Shown here: piece by piece, positions 17,200 through 25,920 of the stretch
Layout of the letters: every line of letters starts with the position of its first letter
Numbering within the stretch: the stretch's first letter is position 1
Assembly: GCF_009827315.1 (NCBI RefSeq)
Contig: NZ_WTYF01000004.1
Coordinates: 1,240,001-1,304,000, forward strand
DNA from: Qipengyuania gaetbuli
GTDB taxonomy: Bacteria > Pseudomonadota > Alphaproteobacteria > Sphingomonadales > Sphingomonadaceae
Length of the DNA stretch: 64,000 nt
Reading direction: 5' to 3'
Translations under genes and position numbers: made by a program
Notes under the pieces: generated by a model
Databases searched by the model: none
Seen by the model: the letters and a program-made list of their open reading frames with translations, nothing else
Told to the model about the DNA's origin: nothing

Positions 17200-18162
17200 A
17201 TGGGGGCGATCTCGACCAAGCTGGCGCGCATACCGGCAACTGTATGGCTGATCCTGACACTCTTCACGATCATACTGTTCTACGCCGGCATCAGGACCGG
17301 CGGGTTCAACATGCCGCTGGAGAGGATACCGTGGAGCATCCTCGTCCCCTCCACCGCCGCGATCTGCTTTGCGCATTCGCTGCTGATGCTCGGCTGGCAC
17401 AGGGCCTTCACCCTGTTCGCCATGGCGGTGTCGATATCCTTCGTGTTCGAATATGTCGGTGAAAGCACCGGCCTGATCTTCGGGCCCTATTTCTATACCG
17501 ATGTGCTGGGCGACAAGGCCTTCGGACGCATCCCGTATCTGATCCCGCTGGCGTGGTACATGATGTTCTACCCCAGCTACGTGATCACCAATTTGCTGGC
17601 GGAAGGCGGGCCGATCTCGCGCCGCGACGGCTTCGTGCCGGTCGTCTGGCTGTCGATCCTGAGCGCGCTGGTAATGACCGCGTGGGACCTCACCATGGAC
17701 CCGGTGATGAGCTTCAACATCTGCGCCGACATTACCAAGGTCTGTGTCGACAAGCTCGACGAAGCCAATGTGGGTCATCCCGCCTGGATATGGGTAAAAC
17801 CGGGCCCGCATTTCGGCGTGCCGCTGGAAAATTTCCGCGGGTGGCTGATCGCCAGCTTCACCGTCTTCTTCACCTATCGCATGGTGGAACGCCGGCTGCC
17901 CTTGCGCACCTTCGCCGGGATGGACGCGCGCATCATGATCGTGATCCCGGTCGGCGTCTATTCGGCGATGGCGCTGGTTGATACCTGGCTCGGCTATCCC
18001 GAAATTGAGGACGTGCACCTTATCTCGCCCTTCGTGATGGGCATCCCCGCCTTCTTTGCCGCCTTCCACCTCTTCGCCAACCGGACCGACCTGCCCCTGC
18101 TTCCGGGCAAGGCGCCGCCTGACGACGGCTGGCACGAAAGCAGCAGGGAGACAGGGGCATGA
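17200..18162 (+). CDS. Carotenoid biosynthesis membrane protein (CruF-like, DUF422)
   Basis: 320 residues with seven or eight TM helices. The family signature FEYVGESTGLIFGPYFYTD near residue 86 and the AWDLTMDP motif near 165 match the Caroten_synth/DUF422 family, which includes carotenoid 1,2-hydratases (CruF) of bacterioruberin and myxoxanthophyll pathways. The substrate is not deducible; the neighbour is a desaturase-like fusion rather than a known carotenoid gene. The stop overlaps the start of that gene (ATGA). Confidence 0.8.
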   Translation: MGAISTKLARIPATVWLILTLFTIILFYAGIRTGGFNMPLERIPWSILVPSTAAICFAHSLLMLGWHRAFTLFAMAVSISFVFEYVGESTGLIFGPYFYTDVLGDKAFGRIPYLIPLAWYMMFYPSYVITNLLAEGGPISRRDGFVPVVWLSILSALVMTAWDLTMDPVMSFNICADITKVCVDKLDEANVGHPAWIWVKPGPHFGVPLENFRGWLIASFTVFFTYRMVERRLPLRTFAGMDARIMIVIPVGVYSAMALVDTWLGYPEIEDVHLISPFVMGIPAFFAAFHLFANRTDLPLLPGKAPPDDGWHESSRETGA

Positions 18163-21100
18163 GCAAGACACGCGTAGCCATCCTGGGCGGCGGCCTGTCC
18201 GGCGTGGTCACTGCCTTCTACCTCAGCGCGCCCGAACAGCGCGGGAAGTACGACATCACCATCTACCAGCTCGGGTGGAGGCTGGGCGGCAAGTGCGCCA
18301 CGGGCCGCAACCAGGACCATGGCGACCGTGTCCAGGAACACGGGCTGCACGTTTTCATGGGCGCTTACCAGAACGCTTTCCGCATGGTGCAGGAAGCCTA
18401 TGCCGAAGCGCGCAACCGGCCCTTCGAGAAATGGGAGGATGTCTTCACGCGGCAGGACTGGCTGACGCTGATGGACAAGGAAAACTCCTACGCCTCGCCA
18501 TGGGTGATGAAAGTGCCGGTGATGCCCGGCACGCCGGGTATCGACCGCGCGCCGGACCTGTGGGGCCGCATGGCGCAGGTGCTCGAATGGATCGAGAGCG
18601 AGCTGCTCGGCACGCATGGCAAGGCTTTCTCCAGCCATCCGGACCTGTCGGCACTGTCGTGGTGGCGGCGCATCCTGACCCGGCTGCTGCAGGGTGTGGA
18701 GCATCTCGTCGCGCAGGCCGCCAGCGTGCTGGTTCGCGACGCGCTCGAACTGGTGCAGCTTCTGGTGGAAGACCCGCGCAAGCACGGCTCTCACCATCAC
18801 GGCCTGCTCGCAGAACTGCTCGCTGGGCTGCGCAGCTGGATCCAGCGCCGCGCGCGGCCGCTGCTCGAAAAGGACGATGAGCTGCGCCATTTCTGGGTCT
18901 GCGCGGACCTCGGCCTGTCCAGCCTCATCGGTTCGCTACGCGACGGGCTGCTGTTCGACCCCGAAGCCAACCTCGAACGGGTGAACAAGCTCGATTACCG
19001 CGAATGGCTGCGCTCGCACGGGGCGGACGAAATATCGCTCCAGTCGGCGCTGATCCGCAGCCTCTACGACCTCATCTTCGCCTATCCGCAGGGCGACTGG
19101 ACCGGTCCGGGCGAGGTCGAGGCTGGCACCATGGTGGTCTCGCTGATGAACACGGCGACATACCAGGGCTCGATCATCTGGAAGTTCAACAGCGCGACGG
19201 GCGATGCCATCGTCCAGCCGATCTACGAAGTGCTGAAACAGCGCGGGGTGAAGGTGGAGTTCTTCCACCGCGTCGACCGGCTGGTCCCCTCCGCCGACGG
19301 CAGCGAGATCGCCGCGGTCGAGATCGGGCGACAGGTCGAACTGGCAGGGGAAACCTACCATCCGCTGCGCACGATCGAATTCGCCAACCGCCCTGCCATA
19401 CATGTCTGGCCGGACCGGCCGCTCTACCGCCAGATCAAGGATGGCGAGAAGCTGGAAGCATCGGGCGCCGATCTCGAATCGCACTGGACCGACTGGCAGG
19501 ACCCCCTGCCCCCGCTGGTCCTTAAGAGCGGCGACGATTACGATGCGCTGGTCCTGGCTATCCCGCCGGCGGCTCACGCGACCATCTGCCGCGATCTCAT
19601 CAGCCAGAAATCGGAATGGCGGCGGTTCAACACCACGATCCGCAGCACTGCCACGCAAAGCCTCCAGACCTGGATGGACAAGACCGAGAAAGGGCTCGGC
19701 TGGGACAAGCCCTCGCTGGTCGGGGCCTACGACAAGGTCAATCTCAACACCTGGTGCGACATCAGCGAGGTGCTGGCGACCGAAAGCTGGCCCAAGGAAA
19801 CAGGCGTCTGCTCGGAACAGATCATGTGCGGTCCACTCCCCTGCAAGGATACCTTGCCGCCAAGCAGCGACCACGAATACCCCGCGCGCCAGCAAGCCAT
19901 CGTCGACCAGCTCGCCGATGTTTTCCTCAATGGCGACGGGTCCTATTTCTGGCACCGGGAATTCGGTCCGGGAGGTCCGGAGAAGGGTACGATCTTGAGC
20001 CGCTACAGCCGGGCGAACATCGATCCGAGCGAACGTTATACGCTGACCGTTCGCGGATCGACGCGGCACCGCATGACGGCCAGCGGTTCAACCTATTCTA
20101 ACCTCTATCTGACCGGGGACTGGATCCAGAACGGGCAGAATCTGGGCTCGTTCGAGGCGACGACCATTTCCGGCATGCTCGCCAGCCATGCGATTTCGAA
20201 GTTCCCGACCGATATCAGGGGCGTGGACGCAGAAGCGCTGACCCGTGCCGAATACCCGAAAAAGCCCGCAGACGGGCCTGGGCTGTTCGTGAAGCACCAC
20301 GGCATGTCCACCTTCCCGGGGACGATCACGCTGAACAATACGACGATGTGGGCCTTCCTGCTCGATGCGGATTACGACCTCATGGCAGGCTATTGCCGCA
20401 GGATGTTCGACGAACCGAGCGGGGGTGCGGTGAGGGTGCGTCCGATGGGTTCCACGATGATGATGTCCATCGTCGACATCCACACCGGCCGCTTCGTGGA
20501 CGAACCGCAGATGGGCTGGTCGCCCGAACGCGAACTCACTTTCTGGATCCCGGCCGTCCGCGTGGAGAAGCGCGGCGGCAAGGAAGTGGCCACGCATTTC
20601 GACATGGTCATGCCCTATCTCGTGCTCGACAATCCGGTCGCCATCGCCTCGGGCCGCGAGATTTTCGGCTATGCCAAGCAGAAGGGCTGGATCACCCTGC
20701 CCGGCGACGAGGGTAACAAGGACGGCGCGCTATCGGTCGACCTCTTCGCCACGAAGGCATTCGGCAAGGACGCACAGCAGGCGCGCCACCGGCTGCTTAC
20801 CTTGTCCAGCCCCAGGGAAGAGGACAGCAGCATCCTCGGCAAAGTCGGCAGCTTCGGGGAGGCGGCCAAGGCCCTGTTCCATCATCTGGGAACGCGCAAG
20901 GGCGGCTGGCACAACAGCCTCGGCCTCGACCTGGAAATCATCGGCGACGCACTTCACCGGCGGGTCCCGCAGCTTTTCCTCAAGCAGTTCCGCGACGTCC
21001 ACGACGGAAACCGTGCCTGCTACCAGGCCATCACCGAAGCGATGGGAGAGGTGACGAAATTCGACGCTTTCCCGAAGCTCGTCACTTTCGACATGGCGCT

Positions 21101-21224
21101 CGATCACCTGGACAGCTCACCCGTCGCGTCGGATTTCGGCATCGCGCCCCGCCAGAAGGTGCGCGGCGTGCGCATTGCCTACGACATGACGATCCTGCCC
21201 GGCAGAGTGCTTTGGGAAGGCTAG
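18159..21224 (+). CDS. Fusion: FAD-dependent desaturase-like oxidoreductase + acetoacetate-decarboxylase-like domain
   Basis: 1021 residues in one intact frame. Residues 1 to about 690 form an FAD-binding oxidoreductase related to phytoene desaturase/amine oxidase enzymes: the dinucleotide motif GGGLSGVVTAF sits at the start and the C-terminal FAD motif TGDWIQNGQNLGSFEATT near 655. A long helical insertion occupies about 145-290. Residues about 705-1021 resemble acetoacetate decarboxylase: the Schiff-base-lysine motif appears as GREIFGYAKQKG near 831. The two activities are normally separate. It overlaps the upstream CruF-like gene by four bases, hinting at an isoprenoid or carotenoid-like substrate. 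The reaction is unknown. Confidence 0.8.
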   Translation: MSKTRVAILGGGLSGVVTAFYLSAPEQRGKYDITIYQLGWRLGGKCATGRNQDHGDRVQEHGLHVFMGAYQNAFRMVQEAYAEARNRPFEKWEDVFTRQDWLTLMDKENSYASPWVMKVPVMPGTPGIDRAPDLWGRMAQVLEWIESELLGTHGKAFSSHPDLSALSWWRRILTRLLQGVEHLVAQAASVLVRDALELVQLLVEDPRKHGSHHHGLLAELLAGLRSWIQRRARPLLEKDDELRHFWVCADLGLSSLIGSLRDGLLFDPEANLERVNKLDYREWLRSHGADEISLQSALIRSLYDLIFAYPQGDWTGPGEVEAGTMVVSLMNTATYQGSIIWKFNSATGDAIVQPIYEVLKQRGVKVEFFHRVDRLVPSADGSEIAAVEIGRQVELAGETYHPLRTIEFANRPAIHVWPDRPLYRQIKDGEKLEASGADLESHWTDWQDPLPPLVLKSGDDYDALVLAIPPAAHATICRDLISQKSEWRRFNTTIRSTATQSLQTWMDKTEKGLGWDKPSLVGAYDKVNLNTWCDISEVLATESWPKETGVCSEQIMCGPLPCKDTLPPSSDHEYPARQQAIVDQLADVFLNGDGSYFWHREFGPGGPEKGTILSRYSRANIDPSERYTLTVRGSTRHRMTASGSTYSNLYLTGDWIQNGQNLGSFEATTISGMLASHAISKFPTDIRGVDAEALTRAEYPKKPADGPGLFVKHHGMSTFPGTITLNNTTMWAFLLDADYDLMAGYCRRMFDEPSGGAVRVRPMGSTMMMSIVDIHTGRFVDEPQMGWSPERELTFWIPAVRVEKRGGKEVATHFDMVMPYLVLDNPVAIASGREIFGYAKQKGWITLPGDEGNKDGALSVDLFATKAFGKDAQQARHRLLTLSSPREEDSSILGKVGSFGEAAKALFHHLGTRKGGWHNSLGLDLEIIGDALHRRVPQLFLKQFRDVHDGNRACYQAITEAMGEVTKFDAFPKLVTFDMALDHLDSSPVASDFGIAPRQKVRGVRIAYDMTILPGRVLWEG

Positions 21225-21269
21225 GACGCGAGCGTGGAAATCGGTCCGGTATGCGGTTAGGGTGCAGTA

Positions 21270-21287
21270 GGCCTGCCAAGGCAGGCC
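21270..21287. promoter_or_regulatory. 18-nt perfect palindrome in the leader of the TIR gene
   Basis: GGCCTGCC-AA-GGCAGGCC, 8-bp arms. It lies between the fusion gene stop (21224) and the TIR gene. With no T-run it is a poor terminator. It could be an operator or an RNA hairpin over the upstream GTG start. Confidence 0.4.
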
Positions 21288-21309
21288 GGTGGCGGAACGG
21301 GGGTTAGGC

Positions 21310-23001
21310 TTGCACGACCTGTTCATTTCGTACGGACGCGCTGACGAGCCTTTGGCCCGGCAATTCGCCGTGACGCTGGAACAGGAAGGCTTTGCCGTCT
21401 GGTGGGACGAGACCCTGCGGTCCGGCGACACCTATGACGAGGTTATCGAGGCGGCACTGCGACAGGCCCCCGCAGTGGTCGTCCTGTGGTCGGCAACCTC
21501 CGTGCAATCGCGCTGGGTCCGCTCGGAAGCCACGATCGGCGATCGCAACGGGGCGCTGGTGCCGGCCATGATCGCGCCTTGCGAACGCCCGATCATGTTC
21601 GAACTGACCCAGACCGCCGATCTTACCGGGTGGAACGGGGACCGCGAGGATCCGCGCTGGCGCAGTTTCGTGGGCGATGTCCGGCTGGTCGTCGACCGGC
21701 GCAGGCAGCAGGTTGGTGCCGCCGCTTCCTCCGCTCCGACGCTGGCCGTCCCTCCACCAGTTGCTCCCGCCCCGCCGCCCCAGGCGCGCGAAGGCTCGCT
21801 TCCTTCGCTCGCGGTGCTGCCGTTCAAGAACCGCTCCGGCATCGAGGACGACGAGGTCTTCGCCATCGGCTTGGTGGAAGACATCATCGACGCCATGTCG
21901 CAGGCGGCGGAACTGCGGGTCCTGTCCAGCAGCGCCATTGCACGGTTCCGGCAAGGCGAGATCGCCGATATCGAGGCGATGGCCCGCGGCCTGGGGGTGC
22001 GCTACATCCTCGAAGGCAATGTGCGCCGCCGCATGTCGATCCTGCGTGTGACCGCGCAGCTGCTCGATGCGAAAAGCGGCACGATCCTGTGGACCCAGAA
22101 GTTCGAGCGACCGCTAGACGAACTGGCCGAGCTCGAAGAGGAACTCGTTACCGAGGTCGCCGCGCACCTCAATTCTCAGGTCAACCGGCTGGAGATGGAA
22201 CGCGCGCTGAGGAAACCCGACAATCTCACGGCCTGGGAAATGGTGACGCGGGCCATGGCAAATTACCGGCAGATCACCGCAGAAACGCTGATGCTGGCCT
22301 TGCAGGATGCACAGAAGGCGGTGGAGATCGCGCCCACCTACGGGCTTGCCCATGCCATGCTCGCCGATGCCAATGCGACGATCTACATGCACGCGGTACC
22401 CGATGACCCCGATACTGTGGCGAAGATCAATGCGGAGATCGGGCAGGCGCTGGCACTGGATGCGGAGAACCCGCTTGTGCTGGCGCATGTCGCCGAAGCC
22501 TACAACTATATCGGCCAGCCACGCGATGCGCTGATTTACGCCAAGCGCGCGCTCGAACGCAGCCCCAATTTCGGGCTCGCCCATTACAACGCCGGCATCG
22601 CCCATGCGCTGCTCGGCAACAGCCGGGAGGCGCTCGAGCAGTTCGAACTCGAGATCGCCGGCGCACCGGGGGCCCACACGCAATTCGCGACCTATGTCTG
22701 GCGGGGCAGCGTCCACCTTCGCGACGGGAACCATGGGCAGGCCCGTGAGGAATACAGTCACGCCCTGCAGCTCAATCACACCAGCGCGGCCGCCTATCTC
22801 GGCCTGTTCCTCGTCGACATGCTGGAAGGAAATGTGGAAGACGGCCGGGCGAACCTGGCCCGCATGCGCCAGCACGATCCGCATGTGACGCCCGAAACGC
22901 TGGAACTTAGGCTGCGCCGCTGGTTCGGCATGATCGAGCATTGCGACCGGCTTTGCGCCTGGGGGCACGAACATTGGGAGGAAGAGGGCGTGACGGAATA
23001 G
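21310..23001 (+). CDS. TIR domain - FlgO-like domain - TPR protein
   Basis: 563 residues from TTG 21310 (MHDLFISYGR), the normal TIR start, with GGGGG just upstream. A GTG at 21289 adds seven residues but its ribosome-binding region falls in a hairpin. TIR: HDLFISYGRADEPLA, the WWDE strand, and SRWVRSE carrying the putative NADase glutamate E73. A Pro/Ala linker (about 140-160) leads to a FlgO-like domain (165-288; LAVLPFKNRSG, LGVRYILEGNVRR, ILWTQKFERPL), as seen in adenylate-cyclase/CadC-type TPR proteins, then TPRs to the end. No signal peptide or TM. The next gene starts at the base after its stop, so the two are certainly co-transcribed. Confidence 0.88.
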   Translation: MHDLFISYGRADEPLARQFAVTLEQEGFAVWWDETLRSGDTYDEVIEAALRQAPAVVVLWSATSVQSRWVRSEATIGDRNGALVPAMIAPCERPIMFELTQTADLTGWNGDREDPRWRSFVGDVRLVVDRRRQQVGAAASSAPTLAVPPPVAPAPPPQAREGSLPSLAVLPFKNRSGIEDDEVFAIGLVEDIIDAMSQAAELRVLSSSAIARFRQGEIADIEAMARGLGVRYILEGNVRRRMSILRVTAQLLDAKSGTILWTQKFERPLDELAELEEELVTEVAAHLNSQVNRLEMERALRKPDNLTAWEMVTRAMANYRQITAETLMLALQDAQKAVEIAPTYGLAHAMLADANATIYMHAVPDDPDTVAKINAEIGQALALDAENPLVLAHVAEAYNYIGQPRDALIYAKRALERSPNFGLAHYNAGIAHALLGNSREALEQFELEIAGAPGAHTQFATYVWRGSVHLRDGNHGQAREEYSHALQLNHTSAAAYLGLFLVDMLEGNVEDGRANLARMRQHDPHVTPETLELRLRRWFGMIEHCDRLCAWGHEHWEEEGVTE

Positions 23002-24804
23002 ATGGCCGAAATTCTCGATCTCAAGCCGCGGCTGACCCTGCGTTTCGGTGTCACCGGCCATCGCCCGCCCCGCCTGCCGAAGGACCGGTACGATGCGGTC
23101 CGCCACAATTGCGAAGAGATTTTCGAACATAGCCGCGAGGCGATGGCGAGGATTTTCGCCAAGCACCGGGCCGTCTTTGCCGACGAAGAACCGCTGATCC
23201 GCCTTGTTTCCGCCATGGCCACGGGTGCCGACACGGTCGCAGCCGAAGCCGCGATAAAGCAGGGCCTTACCCTGTCGGCCTGTCTTCCCTTCGCGGCCGA
23301 GGATTATTCCCACGACTTTGCCGCCGAAGAGTGGGTACGCGCCAAGGCGCTGATCGATGCCGCGGATTCGACGGTCGAACTGGTCGATCACCGCCCGAAC
23401 GACACCGCGGCCTACGAATCCATCGGCCGCCTCATCATTGCCCAGTCCGATATCCTGATCGCTGTCTGGGACGGGGATGCATCGCGCGGGCGCGGCGGTA
23501 CGACTGAGGTCGTCGCACAGGCGGTGGCGAGCCATATGCCAGTGATCCATGTCTGGCCGGACGAGATCCATCCGCCGCAACTGCTGTGGAGCGGGTTGCA
23601 CGATGAAATCCCCGACCGCCCGTCCATCGACGGTGTCGAACGGGTGGAGTTCAACAAGGCGCTACCCCATTTGCTCGAGGCGCTTTGCGCGCCGCCCGAA
23701 GGGTTCGAGGCAGCGCCCCTGTCGGTGTTCTACCAGCCGACGCCTTCGCGGCGGCAGTTCAGTTTCGCCTGGCCGCTGCTGCTGCTGGCCTGCGGCACGA
23801 GGAGCCTTGCGAAAACGCGCCTCTCGATCCCGACGATCGAGGACATGCGAGCCTATTTCACGCCCATGGTGGAGCCGTTCAAGGACTTCGGACTGTTCGG
23901 CGAACGCCTCAATAACGAGGTGTCCGACCGCTTCGCCCGTGCCGACATGGCCGCCAGCTATTTCGCGCTGCGGTTCCGCAGCAGCTTCGTGACCAATTTC
24001 GCGCTTGCCGCCATTGCAGTGCTGCTCGCCCTGTCGGGCCTGTTCTGGCCGGAAGGCAAGGCCGTGCTGATCGCGGCCGAACTGCTCGTGATCCTGCTCA
24101 TCATCTTCAACACGCGGAGTGCGCGCAAATCGGACTTCCACAAGATGTGGATCGACCGGCGACACCTTGCCGAGCGATTGCGTTTGCTGGCTGTTTCGTC
24201 GACCCTCGGCCGGCTCGAACTGCGCGATGTGGAGGACGGTACGACCCATCCCGGCTGGGTGACCTGGTACGCCCGCGCCACCGCCCGCGAGCTGGAATTG
24301 CCGCCGGGCCAGCTCGACCGGGCCTATCTCGAAAAGGTGCGCGAGATGGCGCTGGAGCTGATCCGCGACCAGATCGGCTATCACGAAAACAACGCCCACA
24401 TGATGGAGCATACCAATCACCGGCTCCACCGGTTCGGTGACGGGCTGTTCGCTGGGACGATCCTGTTCTGCGCGGTGTTCCTGTCGACGATCGTGCTGCC
24501 CGGCAAGACCGGCTATCTCTTCGGCATCAGCCTTACAGCGGTGACGACCTTCGCCACGGCCTTCTTCCCCGTGCTGGCGGCGGCCCTCTACGGCATCCGC
24601 ATGCAGGGCGACTTCGCCGCGACGGCAGAGCGCTCGGCGGCCATCGCCAAGCGGCTGCGCAAATTGCAGGCATCGATGATGCGCGACGATCTCGGCTACA
24701 ACCGGCTGGTCGACCGGCTGCGGCGGCTGAGCGACATCATGCTGTCGGACGTCCACCAGTGGCAGCAGCAATATGAGACGCGGCCGATCAGCCTGCCCGG
24801 CTAG
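23002..24804 (+). CDS. SLOG-like nucleotide-sensor domain fused to multi-TM SLATT-like effector
   Basis: 600 residues. The N-terminus resembles a SLOG/Rossmannoid sensor: FGVTGHRPPRLP at 15-26, MATGADTVAAEAA at 72-84 and RGRGGTTEVV at 163-172, the glycine-rich loop and glutamate expected for nucleotide binding. A linker with PLLLLAC leads to a C-terminal module with hydrophobic pairs at about 329-350/353-371 and 482-501/504-530, separated by a charged helical stretch containing FHKMWIDRRHLAERLR, typical of SLATT or DUF4231 proteins. Family knowledge: SLATT modules are predicted pore-forming effectors in nucleotide-based conflict systems. Starts directly after the TIR gene stop. Confidence 0.7.
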   Translation: MAEILDLKPRLTLRFGVTGHRPPRLPKDRYDAVRHNCEEIFEHSREAMARIFAKHRAVFADEEPLIRLVSAMATGADTVAAEAAIKQGLTLSACLPFAAEDYSHDFAAEEWVRAKALIDAADSTVELVDHRPNDTAAYESIGRLIIAQSDILIAVWDGDASRGRGGTTEVVAQAVASHMPVIHVWPDEIHPPQLLWSGLHDEIPDRPSIDGVERVEFNKALPHLLEALCAPPEGFEAAPLSVFYQPTPSRRQFSFAWPLLLLACGTRSLAKTRLSIPTIEDMRAYFTPMVEPFKDFGLFGERLNNEVSDRFARADMAASYFALRFRSSFVTNFALAAIAVLLALSGLFWPEGKAVLIAAELLVILLIIFNTRSARKSDFHKMWIDRRHLAERLRLLAVSSTLGRLELRDVEDGTTHPGWVTWYARATARELELPPGQLDRAYLEKVREMALELIRDQIGYHENNAHMMEHTNHRLHRFGDGLFAGTILFCAVFLSTIVLPGKTGYLFGISLTAVTTFATAFFPVLAAALYGIRMQGDFAATAERSAAIAKRLRKLQASMMRDDLGYNRLVDRLRRLSDIMLSDVHQWQQQYETRPISLPG

Positions 24805-24813
24805 CCCAAAGAG

Positions 24814-24842
24814 AAAGGCCGCCCCGGTCGGAGCGGCCTTTC
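24814..24842. terminator. Bidirectional terminator
   Basis: AAAGGCCGC ... GCGGCCTTT stem, T-rich at both ends depending on strand. It lies between the convergent SLOG-like gene and the glycine-zipper gene and closes the TIR/SLOG transcription unit. Confidence 0.75.
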
Positions 24843-24866
24843 GATGTCGTCAAAACGCGGTGAGCG

Positions 24867-25133
24867 TCAGGCCGCTTTCGCGCGGCTCTTTTTTGCAGTT
24901 TTGGCGGGCTTGGCCGGAACTTCGGGTGCCTGCGGCTGCGCTGCCTTCTTCTCGGTCAGCTTCTTCGCCAAATAGCCTCCGGCACCCAGCGCGATCATTG
25001 CGGGCAGGCTCATCCTGCGCAGCGCAGTCGCTGCAATGACGCCAAGCGCAGCGCCGCCGGCACCGCCGATGCCCACACTGGTCTGTTTAGCAATTTTGTC
25101 GCCCACATAGGCGCCGATTACCTTGCCGATCAT
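24867..25133 (-). CDS. Small glycine-zipper-like membrane-associated protein
   Basis: 88 residues. Residues about 5-60 contain small-residue-rich hydrophobic stretches (GIGGAGGAALGVIAATAL and MIALGAGGYLAKKL), and the C-terminal 25 residues are Lys/Ala/Pro-rich (PAKPAKTAKKSRAKAA). Probably membrane-associated. I recognise no family. A GATTTAC-spaced purine-rich stretch precedes the ATG (minus strand AAAGGAGA), which supports translation. Confidence 0.65.
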   Translation of the reverse strand: MIGKVIGAYVGDKIAKQTSVGIGGAGGAALGVIAATALRRMSLPAMIALGAGGYLAKKLTEKKAAQPQAPEVPAKPAKTAKKSRAKAA

Positions 25134-25187
25134 GTGTAAATCTCCTTTGCCCCATCAACGGTCAGGAGCAGCGCGTGTTCCTGAAAC

Positions 25188-25799
25188 CTACTTGCCGACG
25201 CCCCTGGCGAGGAGCGCATTGGCCGCACTCGCGATTTCGGCGGCGTCGGGGTCCCCGTCGCGCGCCCAGATGGCGTAGCGCAGCCCGAGAAACACGTTCA
25301 TGCCCATCAAGGCCCAGGCTTCAACCTCGCCGAGACCGGAACGCATGGCACCTGCTGCCCTGCCCTGAGACAGGCGGTCAGCAATACGCTCGGCGATCGT
25401 CTCGTAGTGATTGCGGTAGCTTGCCGGATCGACGAATTCCGCCTCGTCGATGATGCGGTAGATCTCCTTGTGTTCGGCTGCGAAGCGCAGAAACCCCTCG
25501 AGCGCCGCGCGCTCCACCGCGAGCGGGGCCGTCTCTGTGCCGATCGCATCGCGCGCGGCAGTCTTCACCGCCTCGCTCATGTCGACGACCAGCGCCCGGA
25601 AGATCGCGTCCTTGCTGTCGAAATATGTGTAGAATGAGCCGAGAGCCACGCCGGCGCGGCGCGTGATCGAGCTGATCGAGGCCTCGTGGAAACCCCGCTC
25701 GCCGAATTCCTTCGCCGCCGCATCGAGCAGCTTGCGCTGGGTGCGTCGCCCCCGGTCGGTGCGCGGTATCTTGGGCTTTTCCGCCGTTTCGATGCTCAT
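25188..25799 (-). CDS. TetR/AcrR family transcriptional regulator
   Basis: 203 residues. The N-terminal HTH is canonical: RTQRKLLDAAAKEFGERGF, then ITRRAGVALGSFYTYFDSKD. The ligand-binding C-terminal half starts near residue 80 (TetR_C-type; FLRFAAEHKEIYRIIDEAEF). It is divergent from a TonB-dependent receptor 122 nt away, with an inverted repeat between them at 25854, so it probably represses the receptor and itself. The ligand is unknown. Confidence 0.9.
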   Translation of the reverse strand: MSIETAEKPKIPRTDRGRRTQRKLLDAAAKEFGERGFHEASISSITRRAGVALGSFYTYFDSKDAIFRALVVDMSEAVKTAARDAIGTETAPLAVERAALEGFLRFAAEHKEIYRIIDEAEFVDPASYRNHYETIAERIADRLSQGRAAGAMRSGLGEVEAWALMGMNVFLGLRYAIWARDGDPDAAEIASAANALLARGVGK

Positions 25800-25853
25800 C
25801 CCATGGCCTCCCCGGGCACGTGGCTAGACCCTTGCCACCAAAGGATGCAAGAT

Positions 25854-25878
25854 AAAACTTGAAAGGTGGTTCAGTTTT
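25854..25878. promoter_or_regulatory. Inverted repeat between tetR-like and TonB receptor genes
   Basis: AAAAC-t-TGAA / TTCA-GTTTT arms, nine pairs with one unpaired base and a 6-nt spacer. Size and place fit a TetR-family operator in a divergent promoter region. Confidence 0.45.
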
Positions 25879-25920
25879 CAATATCCACCCCTCAGAGAGA
25901 TATCGAGGGAGGGAATTTCG

